This document shows, piece by piece, positions 32,673 to 46,333 of a stretch of 64,000 nucleotides of DNA (positions are counted from its first letter, which is position 1; every line of letters starts with the position of its first letter). The translations under genes and the position numbers were made by a program. The notes under the pieces were generated by a model, which was not told where the DNA came from, ran no database searches, and saw only the letters and a list, made by a program, of their open reading frames with translations. The stretch is from Rhizophagus irregularis (lineage: Eukaryota > Glomeromycota > Glomeromycetes > Glomerales > Glomeraceae): positions 3,968,001 through 4,032,000 of the forward strand of contig NC_089432.1 of assembly GCF_026210795.1 (NCBI RefSeq). The letters are read 5' to 3'.

Positions 32673-33835
32673 ATGTCTAATAATACAAGTACTATCTTTA
32701 CGGATATTAACAGTCTTTCTTTCGATATTAAAGAAAAAGCAGACATACTCCATTTTTTCACTTATAACGACACGTCTGAAACGGATAAAGTGAAAACAGT
32801 TCTGTCAACAATTGAAGAAGACAAAGTGAAAGTTGAATACTTGAGGAGATGTATCAAACAAAGAGGTAAGGCTTTGCGTCGTAATGATTGGTCATGACGC
32901 GTCCACAATTTCTTGTCCAGTAACTAATTTTGCTTTTTTTGGTCTCCTAACCCAATTTAGATGAACATCGAGGTAAGCCTTTGCGTCGTAATGATTGGTC
33001 AACTCGAACGTGACGCGCTAACCGGTTTTATTTTTAGTACACAAAGTGCATGCTAAGGAAGAGAAAACTTTTCGTGTCCAATGTTACAACGACGAAGGCG
33101 AGCCATTAGACAAATTTGAAGAATTTACAATGCATGATGAAAATGGTTTTCGCGAGTTTTTAAAGAGAGTGGATGCAAGAGGGTTGAAACATATCGATGA
33201 TAATAATGAAGTACCAAAAGTCATTTCGACTTTTGAAGGCATTCAACCTAATCAACTTTATTGTATAAGTGCTGCGTATCTCATGGCCATAAAGAAGGGC
33301 GTAACGTGGTCGAAAGTTGAAGACATGGTGGTGGAGATTGAAACAACATCGGCTTTAAAAAACAAGCTCAAAAAAACATTTAAGTCTCCTGTTGAGGTCT
33401 TTAGCCGAATAATGCATGATGAAACAGGTAATCCCATAATGGAATGGGACGGGATATTATTATGTCGTGACAAAGTATTTTTGTGTGAATGCAAACACAA
33501 AATAACAGAGGTAAATATAAAAATGATTAATTTGATGTAACTCTCATGAATCTGTTGAACAAGCTCATTGATCAATCCAACATTTTTAGGAAAAGATAAA
33601 CGAAATTGTTGAACGATTAAAGGAATTCCCCGAGAAATTGAAGAAGGCAAAAGATCCCGAATTCAAACAATTATCGGATAAAGAACTAGTTGGAGTCGCT
33701 TGTGGCTCGCTTTTTCCAGAAGAATTAAAACGAAAATCTGTGGAGCTTGGATTGGTAGTCGTATATCCAGACGGTGGTCGTTATTCTGTAGGAATGCCCA
33801 AAAAATGGATGATGAGCTTGTGTAATTTCGTGTAG
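32673..33835 (+). CDS. Spliced PD-(D/E)XK nuclease-like protein with a 12-nt micro-exon
   Basis: Four exons (32673-32865, 32961-32972, 33038-33510, 33590-33835) total 924 nt and keep frame, giving 307 residues. The 12-nt exon ATGAACATCGAG adds four residues. The N-terminal part is helical. The C-terminal half has MEWDGILLCRDKVFLCECKH, a D...E.K pattern of the restriction-nuclease fold, and ends in a helical segment. It stands close to the Crinkler genes, whose C-termini use similar folds. It looks whole. Function unknown beyond possible nucleic-acid cleavage or binding. Confidence 0.6.
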
Positions 33836-34848
33836 TATTAATTATGATGATAAGAGAAGTTACGTCTTTCTTTAAATATCATATTATATTACATTGTAGT
33901 AAACAGATTTGTACTTTACCGCATGAACATTGCTCTATAAAATTTATTTTATCGGAGACTTAATCATATGATCTTCACAATCGTACATAGTTATTTTATT
34001 TAATAGTGCGTAATTTACTCACATCAGGCTTGCATTTTCATTACATAGTGTAAAATATTCTATTTTTTTACAGTAGCATCAATATCAAAATTAGCCAGGT
34101 ATATTGATCAATTTGCAAAGTATATACAGTATTTACTGCGCTACACAATGAACTCGGTTCGCAGAATATTGTATTTTTGCCGAAAGAATAGGGGTATGAA
34201 TCGCATATATTCACATTTATTTTCTTCCTGCCGAAATGTTATTCCATCTCGAAGTCTTACCCACCAGATATCAAATAGGACCACGACATACCGTAATGTG
34301 AAAAGTGCCGGTGAGAATACTGAAAAAAGTTCCGAGCATTAACGGTTCGGTTGTATCCTTGACCATAGTCCAAGAGTATCAGCCCGTGTATCGCTGTGTA
34401 TCTGTAAAATGCTGTATGACGAATAAAAATCAGTCAAAGGCACTCAGGTTGAGGGATCCGCAAACTAATATAAAATAATTTGCATATGCACAGCCGGTCG
34501 AATAAAAATGAATCTGATTGGTCGATCATCTCGTGATTTATGGAAACTCGCCAGCGCCTAGAACTCTCCCAGAACTATCGAGGAACTGGTAAGGATTTAG
34601 GGGGGATCTCATGTGATACAATATACAGTACATCATACCACAAACTGATTTAGCCGAAGATGCTGTGCATATGCATGTAAATATAAAATCCGAAGGGATA
34701 TAAATCCCGATATGCTTGTAATCGAATATTCGAATAAAAATGAATCTGATATTTATTAGAGTATACTATTGCCAAATCAGCTATAAATCACTAAATCGCT
34801 ATAATTTGCTATAAGTCTTATTTATTGTGCATATCCAAGTGTATTAAT
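33836..34848. other. Spacer with iteron-like and GAATAAAAATGAATCTGAT repeats
   Basis: No convincing gene; a short frame at 34148-34342 has no family features. Near 34558-34590 three 11-bp units (AGAACTCTCCC, AGAACTATCGA, GGAACTGGTAA) echo the terminal-repeat iterons. The 19-mer GAATAAAAATGAATCTGAT occurs twice (about 34500 and 34732). A TTTACTGCGC word lies near 34133. Confidence 0.45.
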
Positions 34849-35700
34849 ATGACAAGTGTGATTAAATCTCCACTAGGCGGTGGTTTTGAGGGTACTTATG
34901 AGGAGCATATCGAATATATTGGTATGCGTTGTATCTTCGATACTGAAACTCCGTCTGAATGGAGAAATAGGATTTGGGATCGCCTAATGTATTTTCGAAA
35001 TAAAAAATATTATACATTTGGTGAGAAAGACTGCTTTTATGCTCGCAAAGCATCATCACATCTTGTTGATGGACAAAAAATCTATCCATTTTGTGGAATG
35101 GCTATCTGTTACTCATGCAATGAACTTATATATCTTGGAATAGAACACTTGTCAGTTGGTGTGAGATGTGTTTATAACGCATTGGAGGGTAAGTTCATAA
35201 CTGAGAAATTCAGAGACATTAGCTTTAATGGAACACATTGGGGTATGTATCAACATTGGGCCACTGCTTGTACCGGAAATAGGTTTTGTAAACTAAATTT
35301 CAAAGAATACATGGAAATGAAACAGCGGATCCCATTGGACAAGTGGATGAGCTTCCATCAATATGATTTGCAGATAAATCAATTTGGTAAATTCAGGCGC
35401 AGAGGACCATACACTAGTATAATTGATAATAACTATATCCTAAAAAATTTTGGCATTTATGCTGAAGAAAAACTATATAGTTATGCTTTATGGTTAGAAA
35501 ATGTCAGCAGAAGGATTAGGCGCATTAGACAGAGATGTGCTTTTCTAAGTGCTCCAAATTGCAAGAGTAATACAAGCGAACTATATATCTCTTCTCTCTT
35601 TGCAAAACAAAATAACTTATTACCCCTAAACTATAATCTCAATCATCCAAAAGGCACTGCAATGAGGTTGAGAAATGGGACAGTAATCAAGTTTGTCTAA
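34849..35700 (+). CDS. Uncharacterised 283-residue protein
   Basis: One exon from the ATG at 34849. It is rich in Tyr, Cys and basic residues. YPFCGMAICYSCNELIYLG (about residues 82-100) has a CxxxxxCxxC arrangement that could bind zinc. C-terminal NVSRRIRRIRQRCAFL is strongly basic. No family recognised. It and the next gene share strand, spacing and Trp/Tyr-rich composition and may be distant relatives. Confidence 0.5.
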   Translation: MTSVIKSPLGGGFEGTYEEHIEYIGMRCIFDTETPSEWRNRIWDRLMYFRNKKYYTFGEKDCFYARKASSHLVDGQKIYPFCGMAICYSCNELIYLGIEHLSVGVRCVYNALEGKFITEKFRDISFNGTHWGMYQHWATACTGNRFCKLNFKEYMEMKQRIPLDKWMSFHQYDLQINQFGKFRRRGPYTSIIDNNYILKNFGIYAEEKLYSYALWLENVSRRIRRIRQRCAFLSAPNCKSNTSELYISSLFAKQNNLLPLNYNLNHPKGTAMRLRNGTVIKFV

Positions 35701-35814
35701 CTGATTTGACCAGCATTAAGCACAACTGATTTCATTCTTGATATATAACTATTCACATAATTTATTGGACATGCATTATATAATATATTTTTTTCGAAAA
35801 GTTCAGGAAGATCA

Positions 35815-36444
35815 ATGAAACGCTCTTGGGGATTCTTGATTGTGAGACAATATAACTATCAGTTTGAGAATTTCTATGCAACAGTTATCCAGCGAGCTTA
35901 CAGGAATTACAAGAAGAGACCTGAATCTTTGGCAAAACGAATTTGGGAGGCGGTGAGGAATGATGATACTCCTAATAGATGGAAGTATTTAGGTATTATT
36001 CCTCGTGATGAGTATTTTTATTATATTAATGGGGAACTAATAAAATTTAACATGAAAATCTATTGTTTAAATTATCTATATGGGCTCACCTTATATGGTG
36101 CTAGAACTTGGGCAGAAGAGAAACGAGAACAATTAGCGTACCGATTAAATTGGTTAAGCATTGAACCTGTTAAAAAATTATTACAGCAAGAAGGTTATGA
36201 ACTTCTTTCTGGTGTATTTGAATGGCCTATCATGGTAAAATGGACACAGAATCCCAAATATTATCTTGATACTGAAGAAAATCGCATTTTTAGGTATTTT
36301 GTTAGAAAGGACATGTTGGGACCACGTGACATAGAATCCATAAAATCCCATAGTCGGCTAACTAGTGACTGGTGGTATAAACCTAAAGTATGGTTAGAAG
36401 ATTCTCAAAACAAAATAATGGGCATATACGGTGCTAATCAATGA
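35815..36444 (+). CDS. IQ-motif-containing protein of unknown function
   Basis: 209 residues. FYATVIQRAYRNYKKRP (about residues 20-36) fits an IQ calmodulin-binding motif. The rest is helical and Trp-rich. FRYFVRKDMLGPRDIESIKS matches words in the protein at 22466-22969. The ATG follows a TTTTTTTCG tract by about 22 bases, the motif seen before other element genes. No enzyme motif seen. Confidence 0.45.
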   Translation: MKRSWGFLIVRQYNYQFENFYATVIQRAYRNYKKRPESLAKRIWEAVRNDDTPNRWKYLGIIPRDEYFYYINGELIKFNMKIYCLNYLYGLTLYGARTWAEEKREQLAYRLNWLSIEPVKKLLQQEGYELLSGVFEWPIMVKWTQNPKYYLDTEENRIFRYFVRKDMLGPRDIESIKSHSRLTSDWWYKPKVWLEDSQNKIMGIYGANQ

Positions 36445-37128
36445 TGGGAAAAGATCGGCCAGACACAGTTTTCCTACCAGTCAGACGACTATAATTTACA
36501 AGGCTTCAAGTGTTCGAGTCTGTATCACTTGTGAGATCCCGAATAATACTGCATCTTAATAAAATACAGCTGTATGCATGCGTGATATAATAAACACGTT
36601 TTGCGATCCTCGTTAAAGGGTATATGATGTAATAGGTGATACTCTGCAAATCATCTGTAACTCTGTGTGACTGCTTGTGCAACAAATCAATTTTCACACA
36701 TAAGAAATCGATCCCCAAAATATTTCGAATTTTTTCCCTATCTATCTGAATAGCATTTATTTATGAGTTTATTTCCTCCGATGCTAGAGGCTAGATTTCA
36801 GCCGGAGTGTAGTTATATAATGCTACTAGGTCTTTACTGAGCGGTCAAGCAAGTGAAATAAAAAAAGTTCGTATATGCATATTCCCCAACGCCTTTGCAA
36901 TGTTGAGATCTACAATGCACATTCCGCATGTCTTACTCTTAAACATAAAATTTTGGCGTAAAGTGCCTCTCCTATCTCTTTTCCCAACATGAATGTGAGT
37001 TAGAGAGGACGTAATTGGGAAATACAAGACATTTAAAAAGGCAGTATGGCGAAAAGGTATTGAAATTTACATTATTTTTATTTCGCTTAGCAAGCTTCTA
37101 ACATTATATTTTGACTACCTTCATCATT
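36445..37128. other. Spacer, nothing recognised
   Basis: About 680 bases with no protein-like frame on either strand and no clear repeat. The last 40 bases before the next gene are T-rich with a short TTTATTTCGCTTAG word. Confidence 0.4.
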
Positions 37129-39090
37129 ATGTCTTCAGAATATTTATACGTAAAAACTGTAGAATATTTGACCAGCGTAAAGACTGAACATTTAATGGCA
37201 GGCTCCGTTATTTACCAAGGGTTAGAAGAAAATCCTTGGATTAGTAAAGACGAACTAAGAGGCGTTGTAGAAAAAGTGGTTAATTTGATAAAAAACTCGC
37301 ATGGTATAGATTTTGAGCGTTCTGGAAAACTTATTCAAATTATACCACAGGTACGCTATTTTATAGGTGAAATATTATGATCATATTAAATCGAATGATG
37401 AGTACGCAGATAGTGGCACTTCTGAGGAGATAAGTATGTCGGTATAAAAACCCTATTAGCCTACCAACAGGATTTTCCTCGACGGTGTGGAGGGTTATTT
37501 ATGCTGAAGTCCATGCTTGTTTTAATGTGGTTAATATTGTGCCACACAAAGTTTCATTCGTGTAGCCAGGCCGTACCGAGTGATTTCTTTGTCTTGTTTT
37601 TTTGACGACCGCGCGGTTATTTATATTTTCATTTGATGCATCAGCGGTTATCTAACTTATTTGTATATCTGCGTTAGTTTGATATTGCTTTTGATTGTAT
37701 TAGCAATTTGCAGGACGTTGGAGTTATAAAAACGGTATGTTTTAAGAAAGGGTAGATGGTATGAATATATTTAATAACAATCTTTCGACTTGCAGAATAA
37801 AGAGAAGCCTCTTACTTCGGAACAGATTAAACACAATATAAATAAGTTGAAAGGAAAACTTGCTGTATGTGGCACTATCTTTTTTTTATATTGCTGGCAA
37901 GTCAGAATAATATAAGGTATTCGTATTATTTAGGCTGGAACATCAAAACTTTGCCAGGAGTTAGTAGTTATTTTAAATGGACTAACAATCTCCGAACTAA
38001 CCTGGAAGATCCCTTTGGCTAGTCAGGTCATAAGTGATGATTCGTTACTAGTAGCTCAATTATCAAAAAAACAAAAGAAAAAATTTATGGTACATATATT
38101 TCGCCAATGCTCTCTTTTCTTGTCGGTGGAAGATAATCTAGATTATTTCTACCATCTAAAATTAATTATATTTATTCCAGAAACCGGTTGAAGAAATGGT
38201 GCCCCCAACAATACCTCAAGGCGTAACAGAAGAATGTGTGAAATTCGTAACAAATTTCATGCCACGAAGTATACCAAGGTTGCAAGAAGGATTAACACAT
38301 GATGGGAACTGGAAGGAATGTGGCAATAAGCTTAATGAGGTCACGTTAAAAATTCTTGATACGTTGAAAAGTGTTTGGTGCAATCCGGCTTTCGGTCCTG
38401 AATTTGTCAAAACGATGAATGAGGGTACCTATGTTAATAATGTAGTTGTCTCCGCAATACGTGCTACATTATTTGATAACCCCTTTGGAGAACATGCATT
38501 CATTACTACGTAAGTTTTTGCAATATCCCGCCTCTATGTTTGCTATAGCAAGTTACGAATATTAAATTGATTTCTTTTTTAGTTTCGAACGCCAAAGTAT
38601 AGCAAGTTCGGATAGAAGGGGTGACGGGCGCACTGGAAGACGGCCAGATATAATGCTTGTGTCAAAAGAGAGTGATAAACTTTACGAACTTATGTACATA
38701 GAATGCTCACGAATTTTTTGTAATAAGCAGAAGGAAGATGATGATAATGTGAAATTATGGCGCGAAACCAATGATGGAATGTATTGGGTCCAAAAAAGTC
38801 GCAAACCTGAGAAGGGTCAATTCGGAATTATAGGGGTGCAAGTAGCAGGGCAAAAGCTATGTCTGAATATTCTGATTAGAGACAAGGTTGAAGTACATCG
38901 TTATTACAAATTACGTGAATCTATGATTCCAATTCGTTATACGTATGAACCTTCTGTTCTGGCTGAATTCATTAAAACTTTGTTGGTTTTGCGGAATATT
39001 TTAATTGTTAACATGTCCATACTACGCAGTACTCCTTTACGTAGATCAAGTAGAATTTTAGAAGATAGTTCAACAGTAACATCTGATTAA
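37129..39090 (+). CDS. Spliced 434-residue protein, possible restriction-nuclease fold
   Basis: Six exons (37129-37350, 37714-37734, 37796-37864, 37934-38089, 38181-38509, 38583-39090) sum to 1,305 nt in frame. One exon is only 21 nt. All introns are GT-AG. The C-terminal part has RRPDIMLVSKESDKLYELMY, then IECSR, and later GVQVAGQKLCLNILIRD, which recalls a D...E-x-K type nuclease fold, though the last catalytic residue is uncertain. The layout (long helical N-terminus, nuclease-like C-terminus) resembles multicopy glomeromycotan families. The gene looks whole and host-derived. Confidence 0.55.
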
Positions 39091-39216
39091 GTTAAAATAG
39101 ATAGATTGTATATACTATTAATAAAAAATCTCTTGGCAATTTTCTGAGACTGCGTGATCCTGCAAATTTTTTATTTTTTTTTGAATATTAACATACTAAT
39201 ACTACATTACGCTAGC

Positions 39217-39417
39217 ATGCAATCCGAAATAGATGAGACTGATTCATTGAAAATGTGCATTGTCAAGCTCGAAGTCAAGAATGCCGAACTTAGAAAGAAG
39301 TTTGCTGAGATTGAAGCCAGGAATGCTGAGCTTAAGGCCAGAATTGCGAAATTGGAAGATAAGCAATTGCAAAACGAAGTGGTTAAAAACTTATTATCTA
39401 TATCACGAAAGACATGA
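39217..39417 (+). CDS. Short coiled-coil protein
   Basis: 66 residues from the ATG at 39217, nearly all one coiled coil (KNAELRKKFAEIEARNAELK and KARIAKLEDKQLQ, heptads of Leu/Ile/Ala). Such segments are common at the start of larger fungal multicopy proteins, so this is probably a leftover N-terminus and not a separate gene. Confidence 0.35.
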   Translation: MQSEIDETDSLKMCIVKLEVKNAELRKKFAEIEARNAELKARIAKLEDKQLQNEVVKNLLSISRKT

Positions 39418-39621
39418 TCATGTATTCTTGGCAAATTTCAGCCGGGGCACCCCTGCCAAAATCACGTGAATTTTTTGCCAATCAGTTTTCTAGCAGATCT
39501 CCTATCTGATGTGACGCAATCCGTGATATTGGCGCGTAGCAAAGCACCTTCGGAGAAATTCTCAAAATTTTCTTATAAAATTTCTGAATCTATAAAATTC
39601 TCAAAATTTTTATTTGTAACA

Positions 39622-41122
<1,501 letters not shown>

Positions 41123-41146
41123 TCAAATTTCTTAGTGAAATTTCGC

Positions 41147-42816
<1,670 letters not shown>

Positions 42817-42866
42817 TTCTCAAGGTAGGATTATTATGATGGTACTATAAATTAGGATGAAATACC
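42817..42866. promoter_or_regulatory. Compact divergent promoter gap
   Basis: Only about 50 bases separate the start of the minus-strand integrase gene and the plus-strand gag-like gene. The gap contains TACTATAAATTAGG, a TATA-like box for the plus gene. Both genes must be driven from here or from within each other. Confidence 0.4.
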
Positions 42867-44423
42867 ATGTTTGATCCGGCATATTCACAGCTTTTAGATA
42901 CGAATCAGGAACTTCGTAGTGAGCTTCAAGATGAGATTTTTATTAATAAGAGCAATGAGAAAAAAGTTTGCTCTCTCGTGAAGGAGCTTGAGCAATGTTA
43001 TCGAACTATCTCATTACAGGATAATACTATCATAGCCCACGAAAAAGAGATAGAGAAACTTAAATCAGAAATATCTGACTTGCGAAAACAGCTTAGGGTT
43101 TTACAACAGGATAAAAAATTCAAAGATGAGGTTGGGTCTATTCAAGATGGTCGAATCATAGAACTCGAAAATAAGGTTAGGAGTCTTAAAGCAAGAATCC
43201 GGATTCTCATAGATAAAAAAATCTCAATAAATGCTTTAGATATGGCAACGACTAATCTTATTGCAAACGTTAATAGAGGACTAGAGCGGATAGAAAATCA
43301 TATTAGAGGTGTTGGTACGCCTATGCAGAATCCTGCTAATGTTATAGATGGTATTAGAGGTTCGTTAAATACTATTCGGGTTACTTTGCAAAATATTACG
43401 GCTGAGCGTGATCAGTACCAGAACATATTAAATGATACGAATAACTGGGAACGGGATCTTGGAAATCAGTTAAGAGATAGTAGAAATCAGAATTTACGGT
43501 TACAACGTTTATTAGATGAATCCCGAGTTCAAGTTGAAAGAACTGTGAGAGAAAGGGACAATGCTCAAGGAGAGCGGAACTTGGCTATGCTGGCCTATAA
43601 TAATGAAAGACAAGAATCCAGGCGCTGGATGTTTTCATATCGAGATAAAGATAGGCATATCCAGGAACTATTGCGGGAAAAATTTGCTAAACAACTATTA
43701 TATCGGCGAGATACTAACCGTCTTCAGCAAAATACCCAACAGTTGCAGACTAATGCCCAAAATCAGGTAAATAGGATGTTAGTCATTATAGCGAGAAAGC
43801 AAACCCGTATCGGTGAATTACTACGTGAAAAGTTTGTTTTCCAGCTAGTGAATGGGCAAAGAGATCAGAATATTTTAAATTTGCAAGGACAAATTTTGGC
43901 GCTTCAGAATAACCCACCTAATATACAACATATAGGTATGGCAGGATATCCGCCTCCAAAATTTCATGGTTTAGCTGGTGAAGATCCAGCAGATTATATA
44001 AGAGATTTGCGTCAATGGTGTGAAGCTTCACCTAACCACGATCCGAATGCAGGTCATCAACACCGAATTCGTATTGATGGACTCTTTGAATCAGGTTTAA
44101 AAGATTATGCAAGAGATTGGTATGAAACTGAGATAAAGGGAAGAAACTGGGAATTGCACAATATTAGCGATAATACTGGTCTTGCAAATATTGGTGCCAT
44201 TAATGGTCTGGCTAATAATAATGCATTGCGTGCTATTAATGCTAATCAGTTTCGGGGTGGAGCTCTTCATATAAGAAATACTGTACCGGCTGATAATAAT
44301 GCGATTGCCAATCCAATAGTACCTGGACATACTGTTTGGGAAGAGGACTGGTCTATATCAGGTGGTCGCCCGACACTTTTAGCTCCAAATGCACCAAATG
44401 CTAATGCGGGTGTAATGTTATAG
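42867..44423 (+). CDS. Long coiled coil with gag-like C-terminal domain (giant element)
   Basis: 518 residues. Residues 1-350 are coiled coil, including two copies of an LLREKF..QL unit (about 43670 and 43820). The C-terminal part MAGYPPPKFHGLAGEDPADY, then IRDLRQWCEASP, GLKDYARDWYETEIKG and a repetitive Asn/Ala-rich tail, has the layout of Ty3-type gag (P.F.G....A..W). It is followed at once by another gag-like frame and a retropepsin-like domain. The three may be one ancient unit. Considered an old LTR-type relic inside the element. Confidence 0.55.
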   Translation: MFDPAYSQLLDTNQELRSELQDEIFINKSNEKKVCSLVKELEQCYRTISLQDNTIIAHEKEIEKLKSEISDLRKQLRVLQQDKKFKDEVGSIQDGRIIELENKVRSLKARIRILIDKKISINALDMATTNLIANVNRGLERIENHIRGVGTPMQNPANVIDGIRGSLNTIRVTLQNITAERDQYQNILNDTNNWERDLGNQLRDSRNQNLRLQRLLDESRVQVERTVRERDNAQGERNLAMLAYNNERQESRRWMFSYRDKDRHIQELLREKFAKQLLYRRDTNRLQQNTQQLQTNAQNQVNRMLVIIARKQTRIGELLREKFVFQLVNGQRDQNILNLQGQILALQNNPPNIQHIGMAGYPPPKFHGLAGEDPADYIRDLRQWCEASPNHDPNAGHQHRIRIDGLFESGLKDYARDWYETEIKGRNWELHNISDNTGLANIGAINGLANNNALRAINANQFRGGALHIRNTVPADNNAIANPIVPGHTVWEEDWSISGGRPTLLAPNAPNANAGVML

Positions 44424-44431
44424 TTCTTGGA

Positions 44432-45337
44432 ATGTTTGTTGGACAGAAGATACATACCTTTTTACATGACTTTCCAACGGTTACTGCTGAAAAATCTAAA
44501 GTTAAATTTCAGTCGCTTGTTCAAGGTAATGATCCTGTAGGGCGATTCTATACTAACTTAAAGAGAATGGTTAAATTAGCATACCCTTTACTTCCTGCTA
44601 TAAATCAAGATGAATTAGTTAAACAACAATTTTTTCATGGTCTTAAGCCTGATAACCAAATAGAAGTAAGACGAATCGGCTTAGAGACTCCTCTTCCTGC
44701 ATTAATTAAGAAATTAGAGGAAATTGAGAGATATAGCGCCCAGCAAATTCTTGGAACGACTCTGCATCAACCGTCACATAAAACCAATTCTCAAGGATCT
44801 TCTTCGGCTGAGATTGATAAGTTAAAATCTGAAATAGCCTCCCTACGAACCCAACTAGCTCAACCGGCTCAAGTACACCCTCAGAATAATGAGGCCTTAG
44901 AAAAGATGTATATACGTGCAGTACGTTTGGGAATGTCACCTGATGCACCAAGAGATCTTACATCCTTAGATAATTATATTAATGACGAATTAATACGGAG
45001 ATTGGGTGTTGCTAATGCCAACTATGCTAAGCTTTCCAAACAAATTAATGTGGTCAAAAAGTTACATAAAAGTGGCTGTAAACCTGCCCGTAAAACTTCT
45101 AAAACAAAGAAAAAAAAATCAAAAAATAAGTCTAAGAAGAAAAAATCCAAAAGTGGTCGAGACCATACAGCTAGAGTAGACGAACAATCGGATTCAGATT
45201 CTTCCGATAATGATACTTTTTCGTCGGAGTCTGAGGATAGTTCTTCTAGCTCTGAGAGTTCATCTTCTGAATCAGAGTCTGAGGCTGAGGCTGATGCTGA
45301 AATTAATGTTAATATATCTCGGGTAAAAAAAAAGTGA
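44432..45337 (+). CDS. Gag-like protein with PRD-SL-INDEL motif and Lys/Ser tails (giant element)
   Basis: VGRFYTNLKRMVKLAYPLLP and FFHGLKPDNQIEVRRIGLET match the C-terminal half of retrotransposon gag. A coiled coil follows (about residues 125-160), then LGMSPDAPRDLTSLDNY and INDELIRRL, shared with the F-box/LRR protein at 26511. The end is a Lys-rich block (KTKKKKSKNKSKKKKSK) and an acidic Ser-rich block. Basic and acidic tails suggest nucleic-acid binding. It is part of the gag/protease cluster 42867-46208, treated as a relic. Confidence 0.55.
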   Translation: MFVGQKIHTFLHDFPTVTAEKSKVKFQSLVQGNDPVGRFYTNLKRMVKLAYPLLPAINQDELVKQQFFHGLKPDNQIEVRRIGLETPLPALIKKLEEIERYSAQQILGTTLHQPSHKTNSQGSSSAEIDKLKSEIASLRTQLAQPAQVHPQNNEALEKMYIRAVRLGMSPDAPRDLTSLDNYINDELIRRLGVANANYAKLSKQINVVKKLHKSGCKPARKTSKTKKKKSKNKSKKKKSKSGRDHTARVDEQSDSDSSDNDTFSSESEDSSSSSESSSSESESEAEADAEINVNISRVKKK

Positions 45338-45566
45338 AGAAAGGACATAGTCCTATTACCTCCTCACAGAAGAAGAAATCAAAAACTCGCAAGTCTCGTA
45401 AGGTAAAAGATGCGGAAACAACCGGTCCCTTTGGGATCCCCCTTTAGCAGATCCTTCTGGGATCGCATCAGTTCCTATTTTCAAGAAGGAAAAGCAAAGT
45501 TCAAAGTCCCCACCACAGGACGAACAATCCCGCTTAGAAAAAATCATTGAGAAAATTATTGAGAAG

Positions 45567-46208
45567 GTGCTTAATGAAAAGTTTGGTACTATCACGGCCC
45601 TCCTTCACTCACAGAACGATAATTCTAAAACACTGGCCGATTCTGAAGAGGATGAATTCATTGATGTTCCTATGGAGATAGATTTTGTACAGAGAAAAGA
45701 TCCCGCCACAGATGTTGCCACTGTTAAATGTAGAATTAAGCGTCTAGTGATTCCGGCAGGTACAGTTGATCCTGGTGCTAATTTTCCAATCATGTCTGAG
45801 GATATAGCCAAACGATCAAAGCTAGAAATTGATACAAAAGAAAAACATGATCTCAGAGGCATTGCTACTACTCCTACAGAGTCGCTTGGAATTGTTAGGA
45901 ATGTTCCAGTAAATTTCGCTCCTAGATGTACTATATACGCCGATTTTGCAGTCGTCAAGTATCCTAAGCTGATGCTTATTTTACCCAACACATTGCTTGA
46001 TAAATATAACTATGATTTACTTGCATCGAAGCGAGAATTAAGACTAGAATGTAATGGCAAGGAATTTTTTATCCCAATTAATATGCATAAGGTCAAGAAC
46101 AAGCTTGAGGTGAATTGTGCGACCACTATTCCCGAATGTGATGATTCCTCGACCCCAGACAAAATTTCGCAGGACTTAATCGAAGATGGTACATTTAAAA
46201 AAAAGTGA
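45567..46208 (+). CDS. Second retropepsin-like domain (giant element)
   Basis: 213 residues. VIPAGTVDPGANFPIMSEDI occupies the place of the retropepsin active-site turn, followed by GIATTPTESLGIVRNVPVNF and the second-lobe stretch LMLILPNTLLDKYNYDLLAS. It lies downstream of gag-like sequence, as in LTR elements, and is the second such domain in the element (the other is at 25526-25975). Considered an old relic. Confidence 0.45.
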   Translation: MLNEKFGTITALLHSQNDNSKTLADSEEDEFIDVPMEIDFVQRKDPATDVATVKCRIKRLVIPAGTVDPGANFPIMSEDIAKRSKLEIDTKEKHDLRGIATTPTESLGIVRNVPVNFAPRCTIYADFAVVKYPKLMLILPNTLLDKYNYDLLASKRELRLECNGKEFFIPINMHKVKNKLEVNCATTIPECDDSSTPDKISQDLIEDGTFKKK

Positions 46209-46228
46209 GTTATGAGGAGCTTGAAAAA

Positions 46229-46333
46229 ATGCTATATAGCACTCTTAAGTCTAAAGAAAATCTTAACGGACTATATGAGGAGTTGTTATCACGCTATATC
46301 GAACTAAATGAAAAACATCTTTTACATGGCTAG
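46229..46333 (+). CDS. 34-residue fragment related to the coiled-coil membrane protein
   Basis: MLYSTLKSKENLNGLYEELL plus SRYIELNEKH resembles KLYSALKSKAEINDLSEKLV plus DKYNEREKE near the start of the protein at 46941-47999. It overlaps the end of the minus-strand helix-turn-helix gene. Best read as a partial duplication of the neighbour. Confidence 0.35.
   Translation: MLYSTLKSKENLNGLYEELLSRYIELNEKHLLHG

Noticed and set aside
34148-34342. 64-codon frame as a gene
   Set aside because: Basic and Ser/Arg-rich by chance composition; no family features and no neighbour support.
34849-36444. Major and minor capsid proteins of the giant element
   Set aside because: Lengths (283 and 209 residues) and Cys/Trp/Tyr-rich content do not suggest double or single jelly-roll proteins. 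I could not name any capsid gene in the element.
42867-46208. A separate LTR retrotransposon nested in the element
   Set aside because: No LTRs, primer-binding site or reverse transcriptase seen. The frames lie in compact arrangement with element neighbours, so they are treated as parts of it.
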